From Siphonodentalium dalli (Eukaryota > Mollusca > Scaphopoda > Gadilida > Siphonodentaliidae), in NCBI GenBank assembly GCA_032622095.1, contig CP136066.1:54650609-54714608 (forward strand): a DNA stretch of 64,000 bases. The letters run 5' to 3'. Position 1 is the first letter of the stretch. The number at the start of each line of letters is the position of its first letter. The translations under genes were made by a program, and so were the position numbers. This document shows positions 1 to 10,400 of this stretch, in pieces. The notes beneath the pieces were generated by a model. It was not told where the DNA came from, made no database searches, and saw only the letters and a list, made by a program, of their open reading frames with translations.

Positions 1-173
1 GAACCAGTCATCTTATGGTTCAGTCAAAAGTTGATGTATATATTGGTTTATCAATTTTCAAGATCTTTTGAAAGAGAAAAGCTTCCTAGTCAGTCCCACT
101 ATTTGGTCAGTTCTAGTGTGACATGAAAACTAGCACTAGTGAGTAGTGGTACTGGACTGGGAACCAGTCATCT
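1..173 (+). repeat. Satellite array A0 (about one monomer before spacer S1)
   Basis: This is a single type b-like 160-bp monomer that opens at GAACCAGTCATC plus the first bases of the next one. The segment 1-173 matches 2955-3127, the monomer before S2, almost base for base. It differs from the other pre-spacer monomers: it lacks the TCAGATCTGG and CAGTATTGG variants that precede S3-S12. The array clearly continues to the left of the window. Confidence 0.95.
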
Positions 174-240
174 TATAGTTTAGTTATCAGTCGACGTTTA
201 TATATGTTTGCCATTTTTTAAAGTTCTTTCAATAGAAAAT
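174..240 (+). repeat. Degenerate part-monomer forming the left end of the spacer
   Basis: The first ~67 bp of the spacer align with the monomer segment that runs from TATGGTTGAGTTA to GACAGAGAAAA. Roughly two thirds or more of positions agree by eye; TATAGTTTAGTTA against TATGGTTGAGTTA and AAAGTTCTTTCAATAGAAAA against CAAGTTCTTTTGACAGAGAAAA are clear. Other monomers in the window differ from each other by only a few per cent, so this is a much older relic. The same relic begins every full spacer copy. Confidence 0.75.
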
Positions 241-245
241 ATTAT

Positions 246-267
246 AACACCACTGGCTAGTGCTAGT
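246..267 (-). repeat. Short inverted satellite fragment inside the spacer
   Basis: Read on the minus strand, this stretch begins ACTAGCACTAGCCAGT and continues GGTGTT. The monomer's plus strand reads ACTAGCACTAGCCAGT, then three extra bases (AGT), then GGTGTT. All 22 bases match with one 3-base gap. It is the only inverted satellite sequence I found. The segment is present at the same offset in every full spacer copy. Confidence 0.7.
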
Positions 268-339
268 CAAAACATTCTAATTTCTGGGATGCTTCAAAGA
301 AAATAACACCTTTGTTCTTATTAACAACAGTACTAAAAA

Positions 340-351
340 TATATATAAAAG
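340..351 (+). promoter_or_regulatory. TATA-box-like element in the spacer (S1 copy)
   Basis: TATATATAAAAG is a very good match to the RNA polymerase II TATA consensus. It is conserved in all 12 full copies, starting at 340, 3294, 6896, 17750, 21020, 23491, 26599, 33184, 37398, 41452, 51214 and 63406. If it is used, transcription would run rightwards through the rest of the spacer into the next satellite block. In an AT-rich sequence such a match can occur by chance, and the conservation may only reflect recent copying, so promoter function is inference. Confidence 0.35.
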
Positions 352-423
352 TCAGGAATGGACAAGATAAACTGTCAAATCTACATGATGAGCTGATACA
401 TGGCATTAACAGCTTAAGATGCT

Positions 424-441
424 AATGTGTTTTGTCACATT
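424..441. other. Perfect inverted repeat in the spacer
   Basis: AATGTG (424-429) and CACATT (436-441) are perfect complements round a 6-base loop. A second small dyad, TTGAC-AA-GTCAA, follows at 456-467. Both are conserved in the other full spacer copies. Function unknown; they could be protein-binding dyads or chance. Confidence 0.4.
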
Positions 442-687
442 GATTAGGTATTGTTTTGACAAGTCAACAACCACTGACATCAAAGCTGGAGCATTATGTG
501 TCATTAGATAGTCTATTGTTTGTCACAAAGTGAGAACTTTTCACATCATTAGCAAGTTTGAAGTGAGGGTTTAAATATTCTGCAGAAACTAAATTTTCAG
601 CATAACATCAACTGTAGTGGGCAGGAAAGCATCTAGGATTTAATATTATAACAACTTGGGTTTTTTTTCAACATTGGATTATTTTAG

Positions 688-702
688 GCATCCAAGCTTA
701 AG
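688..702 (+). other. Exon-like 15-nt segment with splice-like flanks (S1 copy)
   Basis: A T8 tract (661-668) and ATTATTTTAG form an acceptor-like sequence ending in AG at 686-687. GCATCCAAGCTTAAG occupies 688-702, and GTAAGG (703-708) is a good donor-like sequence. The arrangement recurs in every full copy (donor-like GT at 3657 in S2, for example). It could be a micro-exon of a noncoding transcript, the donor of a small leader-type RNA, or chance in T-rich DNA. No coding potential is visible. Confidence 0.3.
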
Positions 703-735
703 GTAAGGTATATTAATTTTTTTATAATCTTAGAT

Positions 736-771
736 TTGTGTTTAAAATCAATCACAACACATTTTTTTTTT
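736..771 (+). terminator. Hairpin plus T run in the spacer, terminator-like (S1 copy)
   Basis: TTGTG (736-740) and CACAA (753-757) can pair round a 12-base loop. A run of ten T (762-771) follows. RNA polymerase III stops at T runs of four or more, so this could end a small transcript, but no A/B box was seen upstream. The run is interrupted by a G (ATTTGTTTTTTCG) in S4, S6 and S7. Confidence 0.25.
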
Positions 772-896
772 CGATTGTAAAATTTATGGATTTACATTTA
801 ATATCATTCATCCAAAAGTAACTTTTAAAATTAAACAAATGTCCTAAAAAAAAGTTAATAGAAACATTCAGTTGAAATTGTTCTGACATTCAAATT

Positions 897-3127
897 GGTT
901 GAGTTAAAAGTTGATATATATATATTGGTTCATCGATTTTAAAGTTATTTTGACAGAGAAAAGCTTCCTAGTCAGTCCCACTATTTGGTCAGTTCTGGTG
1001 CAACATGAAACTAGCACTAGTCAGTAGTGGTACTGGACTGGGAACCAGTCATCTTATGGTTGAGTTAAAAGTTGATGTATACATTGGTTTATCGATTTTC
1101 AAGATCTTTTGACATAGAAAAGCTTCCTAGTCAGTTCCACTATTTGGTCAGTTCTGGTGTGATATGAAAGCTAGCACTAGTCAGTAGTGGTGTTGGACTG
1201 GGAACCAGTCATCTTATGGTAGAGTCAAAAGTTGATGTATATATTGGTTAATCGATTTTCAAGTTATTTTGACAGAGAAAAGCTTCCTAGTCAGTCCAAC
1301 TATTTGGTCAGTTCTAGTGTGACATGAAAACTAGCACTAGTCAGTAGTGGCACTGGACTGGGAACCAGTCATCCTATGGTTGAATCAAAAGTTGATGTAA
1401 ATAATGGTTTATCTATTTTCAAGATCTTTTGACAGAGAAAGCTTCCTAGTCAGTCCCACTATTTGGTCAGTTCTAGTGTGACATGAAAACTAGCACTAGT
1501 CAGTAGTGGTACTGGACTGGGAACCAGTCATCCTATGGTTGAGTTAAAAGTTGATGTATACATTGGTTTATCGATTTTCAAGATCTTTTGACAAAGAAAA
1601 GCTTCCAAGTCAGTTCCACTATTTGGTCAGTTCTGGTGTGATATGAAAACTAGCACTAGCCAGTAGTGGTGTTGGACTGGGAACCAGTCATCTTATGGTT
1701 GAGTCAAAAGTTGATGTATATATTGGTTTATCAATTTTCAAGTTATTTTGACAGAGAAAAGCTTCCTAGTCAGTCCCACTAATTGGTCAGTTCTAGTGTG
1801 ACATGAAAACTAGCACTAGCCAGTAGTGGTACTGGACTGGGAACCAGTCATCTTATGGTTGAGTTAAAAGTATGTCGTATATATTGGTTTATCAATTTTC
1901 AAGTTCTTTTGACAGAAAAGCTTCCCAGTCAGTCCCACTATTCGGTCAGTTCTGGTGACATAAAAACTAGCACTAGTCAGTAGTGGTACTGGACTGGGAA
2001 CCAGTCATCCTATGGTTGAGTCAAAAGTTGATGTATACATTGGTTTATCGATTTTCAAGATCTTTTGACAGAGAAAAGCTTCCTAGTCAGTTCCACTATT
2101 TGGTCAGTTCTGGTGTGATATGAAAACTAGCACTAGCCAGTAGTGGTGTTGGACTGGGAACCAGTCATCTTATGGTTCAGTCAAAAGTTGATGTATATAT
2201 TGGTTTATCAATTTTCAAGATCTTTTGAAAGAGAAAAGCTTCCTAGTCAGTTCCACTATTTGGTCAGTTCTAGTGTGACATGAAAACTAGCACTAGTCAG
2301 TAGTGGTACTGGACTGGGAACCAGTCATCTTATGGTTGAGTTAAAAGTATGTCGTATATATTGGTTTAACAATTTTCAAGTTCTTTTGACAGAAAAGCTT
2401 CCCAGTCAGTCCCACTATTCGGTCAGTTCTGGCGACATAAAAACTAGCACTAGTCAGTAGTGGTACTGGACTGGGAACCAGTCATCCTATGGTTGAGTCA
2501 AAAGTTGATGTATACATTGGTTTATCGATTTTCAAGATCTTTTGACAGAGAAAAGCTTCCTAGTCAGTTCCACTATTTGGTCAGTTCTGGTGTGATATGA
2601 AAACTAGCACTAGCCAGTAGTGGTGTTGGACTGGGAACCAGTCATGTTATGGTTCAGTCAAAAGTTGATGTATATATTGGTTTATCAATTTTCAAGATCT
2701 TTTGAAAGAGAAAAGCTTCCTAGTCAGTCCCACTATTTGGTCAGTTCTAGTGTGACATGAAAACTAGCACTAGTCAGTAGTGGTACGGGACTGGGAACAA
2801 GTCATCTTATGGTTGAGTTAAAAGTTGATGTATACATTGGTTTATCGATTTTCAAGATCTTTTGACAGGGAAAAGCTTCCTAGTCAGTTCCACTATTTGG
2901 TCAGTTCTGGTGTGATATGAAAACTAGCACTAGCCAGTAGTGGTGTTGGACTGGGAACCAGTCATCTTATGGTTCAGTCAAAAGTTGATGTATATATTGG
3001 TTTATCAATTTTCAAGATCTTTTGAAAGAGAAAAGCTTCCTAGTCAGTCCCACTATTTGGTCAGTTCTAGTGTGACATGAAAACTAGCACTAGTCAGTAG
3101 TGGTACTGGACTGGGAACCAGTCATCT
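897..3127 (+). repeat. Satellite array A1 (about 14 monomers)
   Basis: The first, post-spacer monomer has the special form GATATATATATATTGG, TTCATCG, GGTGCAACATG. Next come a type a monomer (1041-1200), one with GTTAATCG, a type f monomer (GTAAATAATGG), and then a run with type c monomers. The c-a-b trimer at about 1840-2316 repeats with a 477-bp period (type c GAGTTAAAAGTATGTCG at 1861 and 2338). All monomers are in plus orientation. Confidence 0.95.
1041..1200 (+). repeat. Representative 160-bp satellite monomer (type a)
   Basis: One full period, counted from GGAACCAGTC to the next GGAACCAGTC; neighbouring periods at 1201 and 1361 are also exactly 160 bp. Three GTCAGT cores lie at 1130, 1148 and 1180, which suggests growth from a shorter ancestral repeat. 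CCACTA (1137-1142) pairs with TAGTGG (1185-1190). GACTGG-GAA-CCAGTC (1196-1210) is a perfect 6-bp dyad across the monomer boundary. Because 160 is not a multiple of 3, the reading frame shifts in each copy and stops appear in every frame. No CENP-B box was seen. Confidence 0.95.
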
Positions 3128-3913
3128 TATAGTTTAGTTATCAGTCGACGTTTATATATGTTTGCCATTTTTTAAAGTTCTTTCAATAGAAAATATTATA
3201 ACACCACTGGCTAGTGCTAGTCAAAACATTCTAATTTCTGGGATGCTTCAAAGAAAATAACACCTTTGTTCTTATTAACAACAGTACTAAAAATATATAT
3301 AAAAGTCAGGAATGGACAAGATAAACTGTCAAATCTACATGATGAGCTGATACATGGCATTAACAGCTTAAGATGCTAATGTGTTTTGTCACATTGATTA
3401 GGTATTGTTTTGACAAGTCAACAACCACTGACATCAAAGCTGGAGCATTATGTGTCATTAGATAGTCTATTGTTTGTCACAAAGTGAGAACTTTTCACAT
3501 CATTAGCAAGTTTGAAGTGAGGGTTTAAATATTCTGCAGAAACTAAATTTTCAGCATAACATCAACTGTAGTGGGCAGGAAAGCAGCTAGGATTTAATAT
3601 TATAACAACTTGGGTTTTTTTTCAACATTGGATTATTTTAGGCATCCAAGCTTAAGGTAAGGTATATTAATTTTTTATAATCTTAGATTTGTGTTTAAAA
3701 TCAATCACAACACATTTTTTTTTTCGATTGTAAAATTTATGGATTTACATTTAATATCATTCATCCAAAAGTAACTCTTAAAATTAAACAAATGTCCTAA
3801 AAAAAGTAAAACTATAGAAAAAATTTAAGAAAAATATTAAATTGAAATGTTTTGACATTCAAATTTGAGTTTAAATAGAAACATTCAGTTGAAATTGTTC
3901 TGACATTCAAATT
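3128..3913 (+). repeat. Satellite spacer S2 (786 bp, long form)
   Basis: Nearly identical to S1 over its first ~660 bp; S1 and S2 start 2954 bp apart. It keeps about 63 bp that all other full copies lack, from AAAACTATAG to GAGTTTAA (about 3807-3873). The extra part contains a near-copy of the spacer's own end, TTTTGACATTCAAATTTGAG against TTCTGACATTCAAATTGGTTGAG, so the long form holds an internal tandem duplication. The fragment at 61661-61847 is also long form. It lacks one T in the ATTAATTTTTTATAATC run. Confidence 0.95.
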
Positions 3914-6726
3914 GGTTGAGTTAAAAGTTGATATATATATATTGGTTAATCGATTTTAAAGTTATTTTGACAGAGAAAAGCTTCCTAGTCAGTCCCACTA
4001 TTTGGTCAGTTCAGGTGTGAAATGAAAAATAGCACTGAGTTAAAAGTTGATGTATATATTGTTTAATCGATTTTCAAGTTATTTTGACAGAGAAAAGCTT
4101 CCTAGTCAGTCCCACTATTTGGTCAGTTCTAGTGTGATATGAAACTAGCACTAGTCAGTAGTGGTACTGGACTGGGAACCAGTCATCTTATGGTTGAGTC
4201 AAAAGTTTATGTATATAATGGTTTATCAATTTTCAAGATCTTTTGACAGAGAAAAGCTTCCTAGTCAGTCCCACTATTTGGTCAGTTCTAGTGTGACATG
4301 AAAACTAGCACTAGTCAGTAGTGGCACTGGACTGGGAACCAGTCATCCCATGGTTGAATCAAAATTTGATGTATATAATGGTTGATCTATTTTCAAGATC
4401 TTTTGACAGAGAAAAGCTTCCTAGTCAGTCCCACTAATTGGTCAGTTCTAGTGTGACATGAAAACTAGCACTAGTCAGTAGTGGTACTGGACTGGGAACC
4501 AGTCATCCTACGGTTGAGTTAAAAGTTGATGTATATATTGGTTTATCGATTTTCAAGTTATTTTGACAGAGAAAAGCTTCCTAGTCAGTCCCACTAATTG
4601 GTCAGTTCTAGTGAGACATGAAAACTAGCACTAGTCAGTAGTGGTACTGGACTGGGAACCAGTCATCTTATGGTTGAGTTAAAAGTATGTCGTATATATT
4701 GGTTTAACAATTTTCAAGTTCTTTTGACAGAAAAGCTTCCCAGTCAGTCCCACTATTCGGTCAGTTCTGGTGACATAAAAACTAGCACTAGTCAGTAGTG
4801 GTACTGGACTGGGAACCAGTCATCCTATGGTTGAGTCAAAAGTTGATGTATACATTGGTTTATCGATTTTCAAGATCTTTTGACAGAGAAAAGCTTCCTA
4901 GTCAGTTCCACTATTTGGTCAGTTCTGGTGTGATATGAAAACTAGCACTAGCCAGTAGTGGTATTGGACTGGGAACCAGTCATCTTATGGTTGAGTCAAA
5001 AGTTGATGTATATATTGGTTTATCTATTATCAAGATCTTTTGACAGAGAAAAGCTTCCTAGTCAGTCCCACTATTTGGTCAGTTCTAGTGTGACATGAAA
5101 ACTAGCACTAGTCAGTAGTGGTACTGGACTGGGAACCAGTCATCTTATGGTTGAGTTAAAAGTTGATGCATACATTGGTTTATCGATTTTCAAGATCTTT
5201 TGACATAGAAAAGCTTCCTAGTCAGTTCCACTATTTGGTCAGTTCTGGTGTGATATGAAAACTAGCACTAGCCAGTAGTGGTGTTGGACTGGGAACCAGT
5301 CATCTTATGGTTGAATCAAAAGTTGATGTATATAATGGTTTATCTATTTTCAAGATCTTTTGACAGAGAAAAGCTTCCTAGTCAGTCCCACTATTTGGTC
5401 AGTTCTAGTGTGACATGAAAACTAGCACTAGTCAGTAGTGGTACTGGACTGGGAACCAGTCATCCTACGGTTGAGTTAAAAGTTGATGTATATATTGGTT
5501 TATCGATTTTCAAGTTATTTTGACAGAGAAAAGCTTCCTAGTCAGTCCCACTAATTGGTCAGTTCTAGTGTGACATGAAAACTAGCACTAGTCAGTAGTG
5601 GTACTGGACTGGGAACCAGTCATCTTATGGTTGAGTTAAAAGTATGTCGTATATATTGGTTTAACAATTTTCAAGTTCTTTTGACAGAAAAGCTTCCCAG
5701 TCAGTCCCACTATTCGGTCAGTTCTGGTGACATAAAAACTAGCACTAGTCAGTAGTGGTACTGGACTGGGAACCAGTCATCCTATGGTTGAGTCAAAAGT
5801 TGATGTATACATTGGTTTATCGATTTTCAAGATCTTTTGACAGAGAAAAGCTTCCTAGTCAGTTCCACTATTTGGTCAGTTCTGGTGTGATATGAAAACT
5901 AGCACTAGCCAGTAGTGGTATTGGACTGGGAACCAGTCATCTTATGGTTGAGTCAAAAGTTGATGTATATATTGGTTTATCTATTTTCAAGATCTTTTGA
6001 CAGAGAAAAGCTTCCTAGTCAGTCCCACTATTTGGTCAGTTCTAGTGTGACATGAAAACTAGCACTAGTCAGTAGTGGTACTGGACTGGGAACCAGTCAT
6101 CTTATGGCTGAGTTAAAAGTTGATGTATACATTGGTTTATCGATTTTCAAGATCTTTTGACATAGAAAAGCTTCCTAGTCAGTTCCACTATTTGGTCAGT
6201 TCTGGTGTGATATGAAAACTAGCACTAGCCAGTAGTGGTGTTGGACTGGGAACCAGTCATCTTATGGTTGAGTCAAAAGTTTATGTATTTATTTTCAAGA
6301 TCTTTTGACAAAGAAAAGCTTCCAAATCAGTTCCACTATTTGGTCAGTTCTGGTGTGATATGAAAACTAGCCAGTAGTGGTGTTGGACTGGGAACCAGTC
6401 ATCTTATGGTTGAGTCAAAAGTTGATGTATATATATTGGTTTATCTACTTTCAAGATCTTTTGACAGAGAAAAGCTTCCTAGTCAGTCCCACTATTTGGT
6501 CAGTTCTGGTGTGAAATGAAAACTAGCACTAGTCAGTAGTGGTACTGGACTGGGAACCAGTCATCCTATGGTTGAGTCAAAAGTTGATGTATATATTGGT
6601 TTATCGATTTTCAAGTTCTTTTGACAGAGAAACTCTTCCTAGTCAGTCCCACTATTTGGTCAGATCTGGTGTGAAATGAAAACTAGCACTAGTCAGTATT
6701 GGTACTGGACTGGGAACCAGTCATCG
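3914..6726 (+). repeat. Satellite array A2 (about 18 monomers)
   Basis: The first monomer is broken: AAATAGCACT at 4036 joins directly to GAGTTAAAAG, dropping about 43 bp. A six-monomer block then repeats with a 957-bp period (CCTACGGTTGAG at 4507 and 5464). The block near 6240-6390 has a 148-bp type d monomer followed by one that also lacks CACTAG. The last ~1.1 kb is the standard pre-spacer order: type c, GTATTGG, b, a, d, TATATATATTGG/CTACTTTC, GAGAAACTCTTCC, then TCAGATCTGG/CAGTATTGG. Confidence 0.95.
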
Positions 6727-7452
6727 TATAGTTTAGTTATCAGTCGACGTTTATATATGTTTGCCATTTTTTAAAGTTCTTTCAATAGAAAATATTATAA
6801 CACCACTGGCTAGTGCTAGTCAAAACATTCTAATTTCTGGGATGCCTCAAAGAAAATAACACCTTTGTTCTTATTAAAAACAACAGTACTAAAAATATAT
6901 ATAAAAGTCAGGAATGGACAAGATAAACTGTCAAATCTACATGATGAGCTGATACATGGCATTAACAGCTTAAGATGCTAATGTGTTTTGTCACATTGAT
7001 TAGGTATTGTTTTGACAAGTCAACAACCACTGACATCAAAGCTGGAGCATTATGTGTCATTAGATAGTCTATTGTTTGTCACAAAGTGAGAACTTTTCAC
7101 ATCATTAGCAAGTTTGAAGTGAGGGTTTAAATATTCTGCAGAAACTAAATTTTCAGCATAACATCAACTGTAGTGGGCAGGAAAGCAGCTAGGATTTAAT
7201 ATTATAACAACTTGGGTTTTTTTTCAACATTGGATTATTTTAGGCATCCAAGCTTAAGGTAAGGTATATTAATTTTTTTATAATCTTAGATTTGTGTTTA
7301 AAATCAATCACAACACATTTTTTTTTTCGATTGTAAAATTTATGGATTTACATTTAATATCATTCATCCAAAAGTAACTTTTAAAATTAAACAAATGTCC
7401 TAAAAAAAAGTTAATAGAAACATTCAGTTGAAATTGTTCTGACATTCAAATG
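6727..7452 (+). repeat. Satellite spacer S3 (726 bp)
   Basis: Short form. It is preceded by the standard pre-spacer monomer and CAGTCATCG. Markers are GATGCCTCAAAG, TTATTAAAAACAACAG (shared only with S7), an uninterrupted T run before CGATTG, and a private CAAATGGG at its end where others have CAAATTGG. Confidence 0.95.
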
Positions 7453-10400
7453 GGTTGAGTTAAAAGTTGATATATATATATTGGTTCATCGATTTTAAAG
7501 TTATTTTGACAGAGAAAAGCTTCCTAGTCAGTCCCACTATTTGGTCAGTTCTGGTGCAACATGAAACTAGCACTAGTCAGTAGTGGTACGGGACTGGGAA
7601 CAAGTCATCTTATGGTTGAGTTAAAAGTTGATGTATACATTGGTTTATCGATTTTCAAGATCTTTTGACAGGGAAAAGCTTCCTAGTCAGTTCCACTATT
7701 TGGTCAGTTCTGGTGTGATATGAAAACTAGCACTAGCCAGTAGTGGTGTTGGACTGGGAACCAGTCATCTTATGGTTGAGTCAAAAGTTGATGTATATAT
7801 TGGTTTATCAATTTTCAAGATCTTTTGAAAGAGAAAAGCTTCCTAGTCAGTCCCACTATTTGGTCAGTTCTAGTGTGACATGAAAACTAGCACTAGTCAG
7901 TAGTGGTACTGGACTGGGAACCAGTCATCTTATGGTTGAGTTAAAAGTTGATGTATACATTGGTTTATCGATTTTCAAGATCTTTTGACATAGAAAAGCT
8001 TCCTAGTCAGTTCCACTATTTGGTCAGTTCTGGTGTGATATGAAAACTAGCACTAGCCAGTAGTGGTGTTGGACTGGGAACCAGTCATCTTATGGTTGAG
8101 TCAAAAGTTGATGTATATATTGGTTTATCTATTTTCAAGATCTTTTGACAGAGAAAAGCTTCCTAGTCAGTCCCACTATTTGGTCAGTTCTAGTGTGACA
8201 TGAAAACTAGCACTAGTCAGTAGTGGTACTGGACTGGGAACCAGTCATCTTATGGTTGAGTTAAAAGTTGATGTATACATTGGTTTATCAATGTTCAAGT
8301 TATTTTGACAGAGAAAAGCTTCCTAGTCAGTCCCACTAATTGGTCAGTTCTAGTGTGACATGAAAACTAGCACTAGCCAGTAGTGGTACTGGACTGGGAA
8401 CCAGTCATCTTATGGTTGAGTTAAAAGTATGTCGTATATATTGGTTTATCAATTTTCAAGTTCTTTTGACAGAAAAGCTTCCTAGTCAGTCCCACTATTC
8501 GGTCAGTTCTGGTGACATAAAAACTAGCACTAGTCAGTAGTGGTACTGGACTGGGAACCAGTCATCCTATGGTTGAGTCAAAAGTTGATGTATACATTGG
8601 TTTATCGATTTTCAAGATCTTTTGACAGAGAAAAGCTTCCTAGTCAGTTCCACTATTTGGTCAGTTCTGGTGTGATATGAAAACTAGCACTAGCCAGTAG
8701 TGGTGTTGGACTGGGAACCAGTCATCTTATGGTTGATTCAAAAGTTTATGTATCTATTTTCAAGATCTTTTGACAAAGAAAAGCTTCCAAGTCAGTTCCA
8801 CTATTTGGTCAGTTCTGGTGTGATATGAAAACTAGCACTAGCCAGTAGTGGTGTTGGACTGGGAACCAGTCATCCTATGGTTGAGTTAAAAGTTGATGTA
8901 TACATTGGTTTATCGATTTTGAAGATCTTTTGACAAAGAAAAGCTTCCAAGTCAGTTCCACTATTTGGTCAGTTCTGGTGTGATATGAAAACTAGCACTA
9001 GCCAGTAGTGGTGTTGGACTGGGAACCAGTCATCTTATGGTAGAGTCAAAAGTTGATGTATATATTGGTTTATCAATGTTCAAGTTATTTTGACAGAGAA
9101 AAACTTCCTAGTCAGTCCCACTAATTGGTCAGTTCTAGTGTGACATGAAAACTAGCACTAGCCAGTAGGGGTACTGGACTGGGAACCAGTCATCTTATGG
9201 TTGAGTTAAAAGTATGTCGTATATATTGGTTTATCAATTTTCAAGTTCTTTTGACAGAAAAGCTTCCTAGTCAGTCCCACTATTCGGTCAGTTCTGGTGA
9301 CATAAAAACTAGCACTAGTCAGTAGTGGTACTGGACAGGGAACCAGTCATCCTATGGTTGAGTCAAAAGTTGATGTATACATTGGTTTATCGATTTTCAA
9401 GATCTTTTGACAGAGAAAAGCTTCCTAGTCAGTTCCACTATTTGGTCAGTTCTGGTGTGATATGAAAACTAGCACTAGCCAGTAGTGGTGTTGGACTGTG
9501 AACCAGTCATCTTATGGTTCAGTCAAAAGTTGATGTATATATTGGTTTATCAATTTTCAAGATCTTTTGACATAGAAAAGCTTCCTAGTCAGTTCCACTA
9601 TTTGGTCAGTTCTGGTGTGATATGAAAACTAGCACTAGCCAGTAGTGGTGTTGGACTGGGAACCAGTCATCTTATGGTTGAGTCAAAAGTTGATGTATAT
9701 ATTGGTTTATCTATTTTCAAGATCTTTTGACAGAGAAAAGCTTACTAGTCAGTCCCACTATTTGGTCAGTTCTAGTGTGACATGAAAACTAGCACTAGTC
9801 AGTAGTGGTACTGGACTGGGAACCAGTCATCCTATGGTTGAGTCAAAAGTTGATGTATATATTGGTTTATCGATTTTCAAGTTCTTTTGACAGAGAAACT
9901 CTTCCTAGTCAGTCCCACTATTTGGTCAGTTCTAGTGTGACATGAAAACTAGCACTAGTCAGTAGTGGTACTGGACTGGGAACCAGTCATCTTACGGTTG
10001 AGTTAAAAGTTGATGTATATATTGGTTTATCTATTTTCAAGATCTTTTGACAGAGAAAAGCTTACTAGTCAGTCCCACTATTTGGTCAGTTCTAGTGTGA
10101 CATGAAAACTAGCACTAGTCAGTAGTGGTACTGGACTGGGAACCAGTCATCCTATGGTTGAGTCAAAAGTTGATGTATATATTGGTTTATCGATTTTCAA
10201 GTTCTTTTGACAGAGAAACTCTTCCTAGTCAGTCCCACTATTTGGTCAGTTCTAGTGTGACATGAAAACTAGCACTAGTCAGTAGTGGTACTGGACTGGG
10301 AACCAGTCATCTTATGGTTGAGTTAAAAGTTGATGTATACATTGGTTTATCAATGTTCAAGTTATTTTGACAGAGAAAAGCTTCCTAGTCAGTCCCACTA

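Larger units (their letters stand above)
174..896 (+). repeat. Satellite spacer S1 (723 bp, short form)
   Basis: Non-satellite sequence that recurs 12 times in the window. It starts at TATAGTTTAGTTATCAG directly after a monomer's CAGTCATCT and ends at GACATTCAAATT, where the satellite resumes with GGTTGAGTTAAAAG. In order it holds a degenerate part-monomer (174-240), a short inverted satellite piece (246-267), a TATA-like element (340-351), small inverted repeats (424-441 and 456-467), splice-like signals round 688-702, and a hairpin followed by a T run (736-771). S1 carries GATGCTTCAAAG and AACAACAG, as S2 does, and a private AAGCATCTAGG where the other copies have AAGCAGCTAGG. It has no open reading frame of note, no terminal inverted repeats and no flanking target duplication. 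Confidence 0.95.

Noticed and set aside
174-896. Spacer as an active transposon or retroelement
   Set aside because: No terminal inverted repeats, no target duplication, no coding sequence, no terminal poly-A tail, and always the same phase in the monomer.
174-896. Spacer as a 5S rRNA, tRNA or U snRNA gene
   Set aside because: No A/B/C box set, no cloverleaf and no recognisable 5S or snRNA core. The Sm-like T run lacks the expected flanking G. Only a weak leader-like 3' end was seen and is listed as a low-interest finding.
1041-1200. CENP-B box in the monomer
   Set aside because: No match to the essential TTCG...A..CGGG pattern. A centromeric role is neither shown nor excluded.
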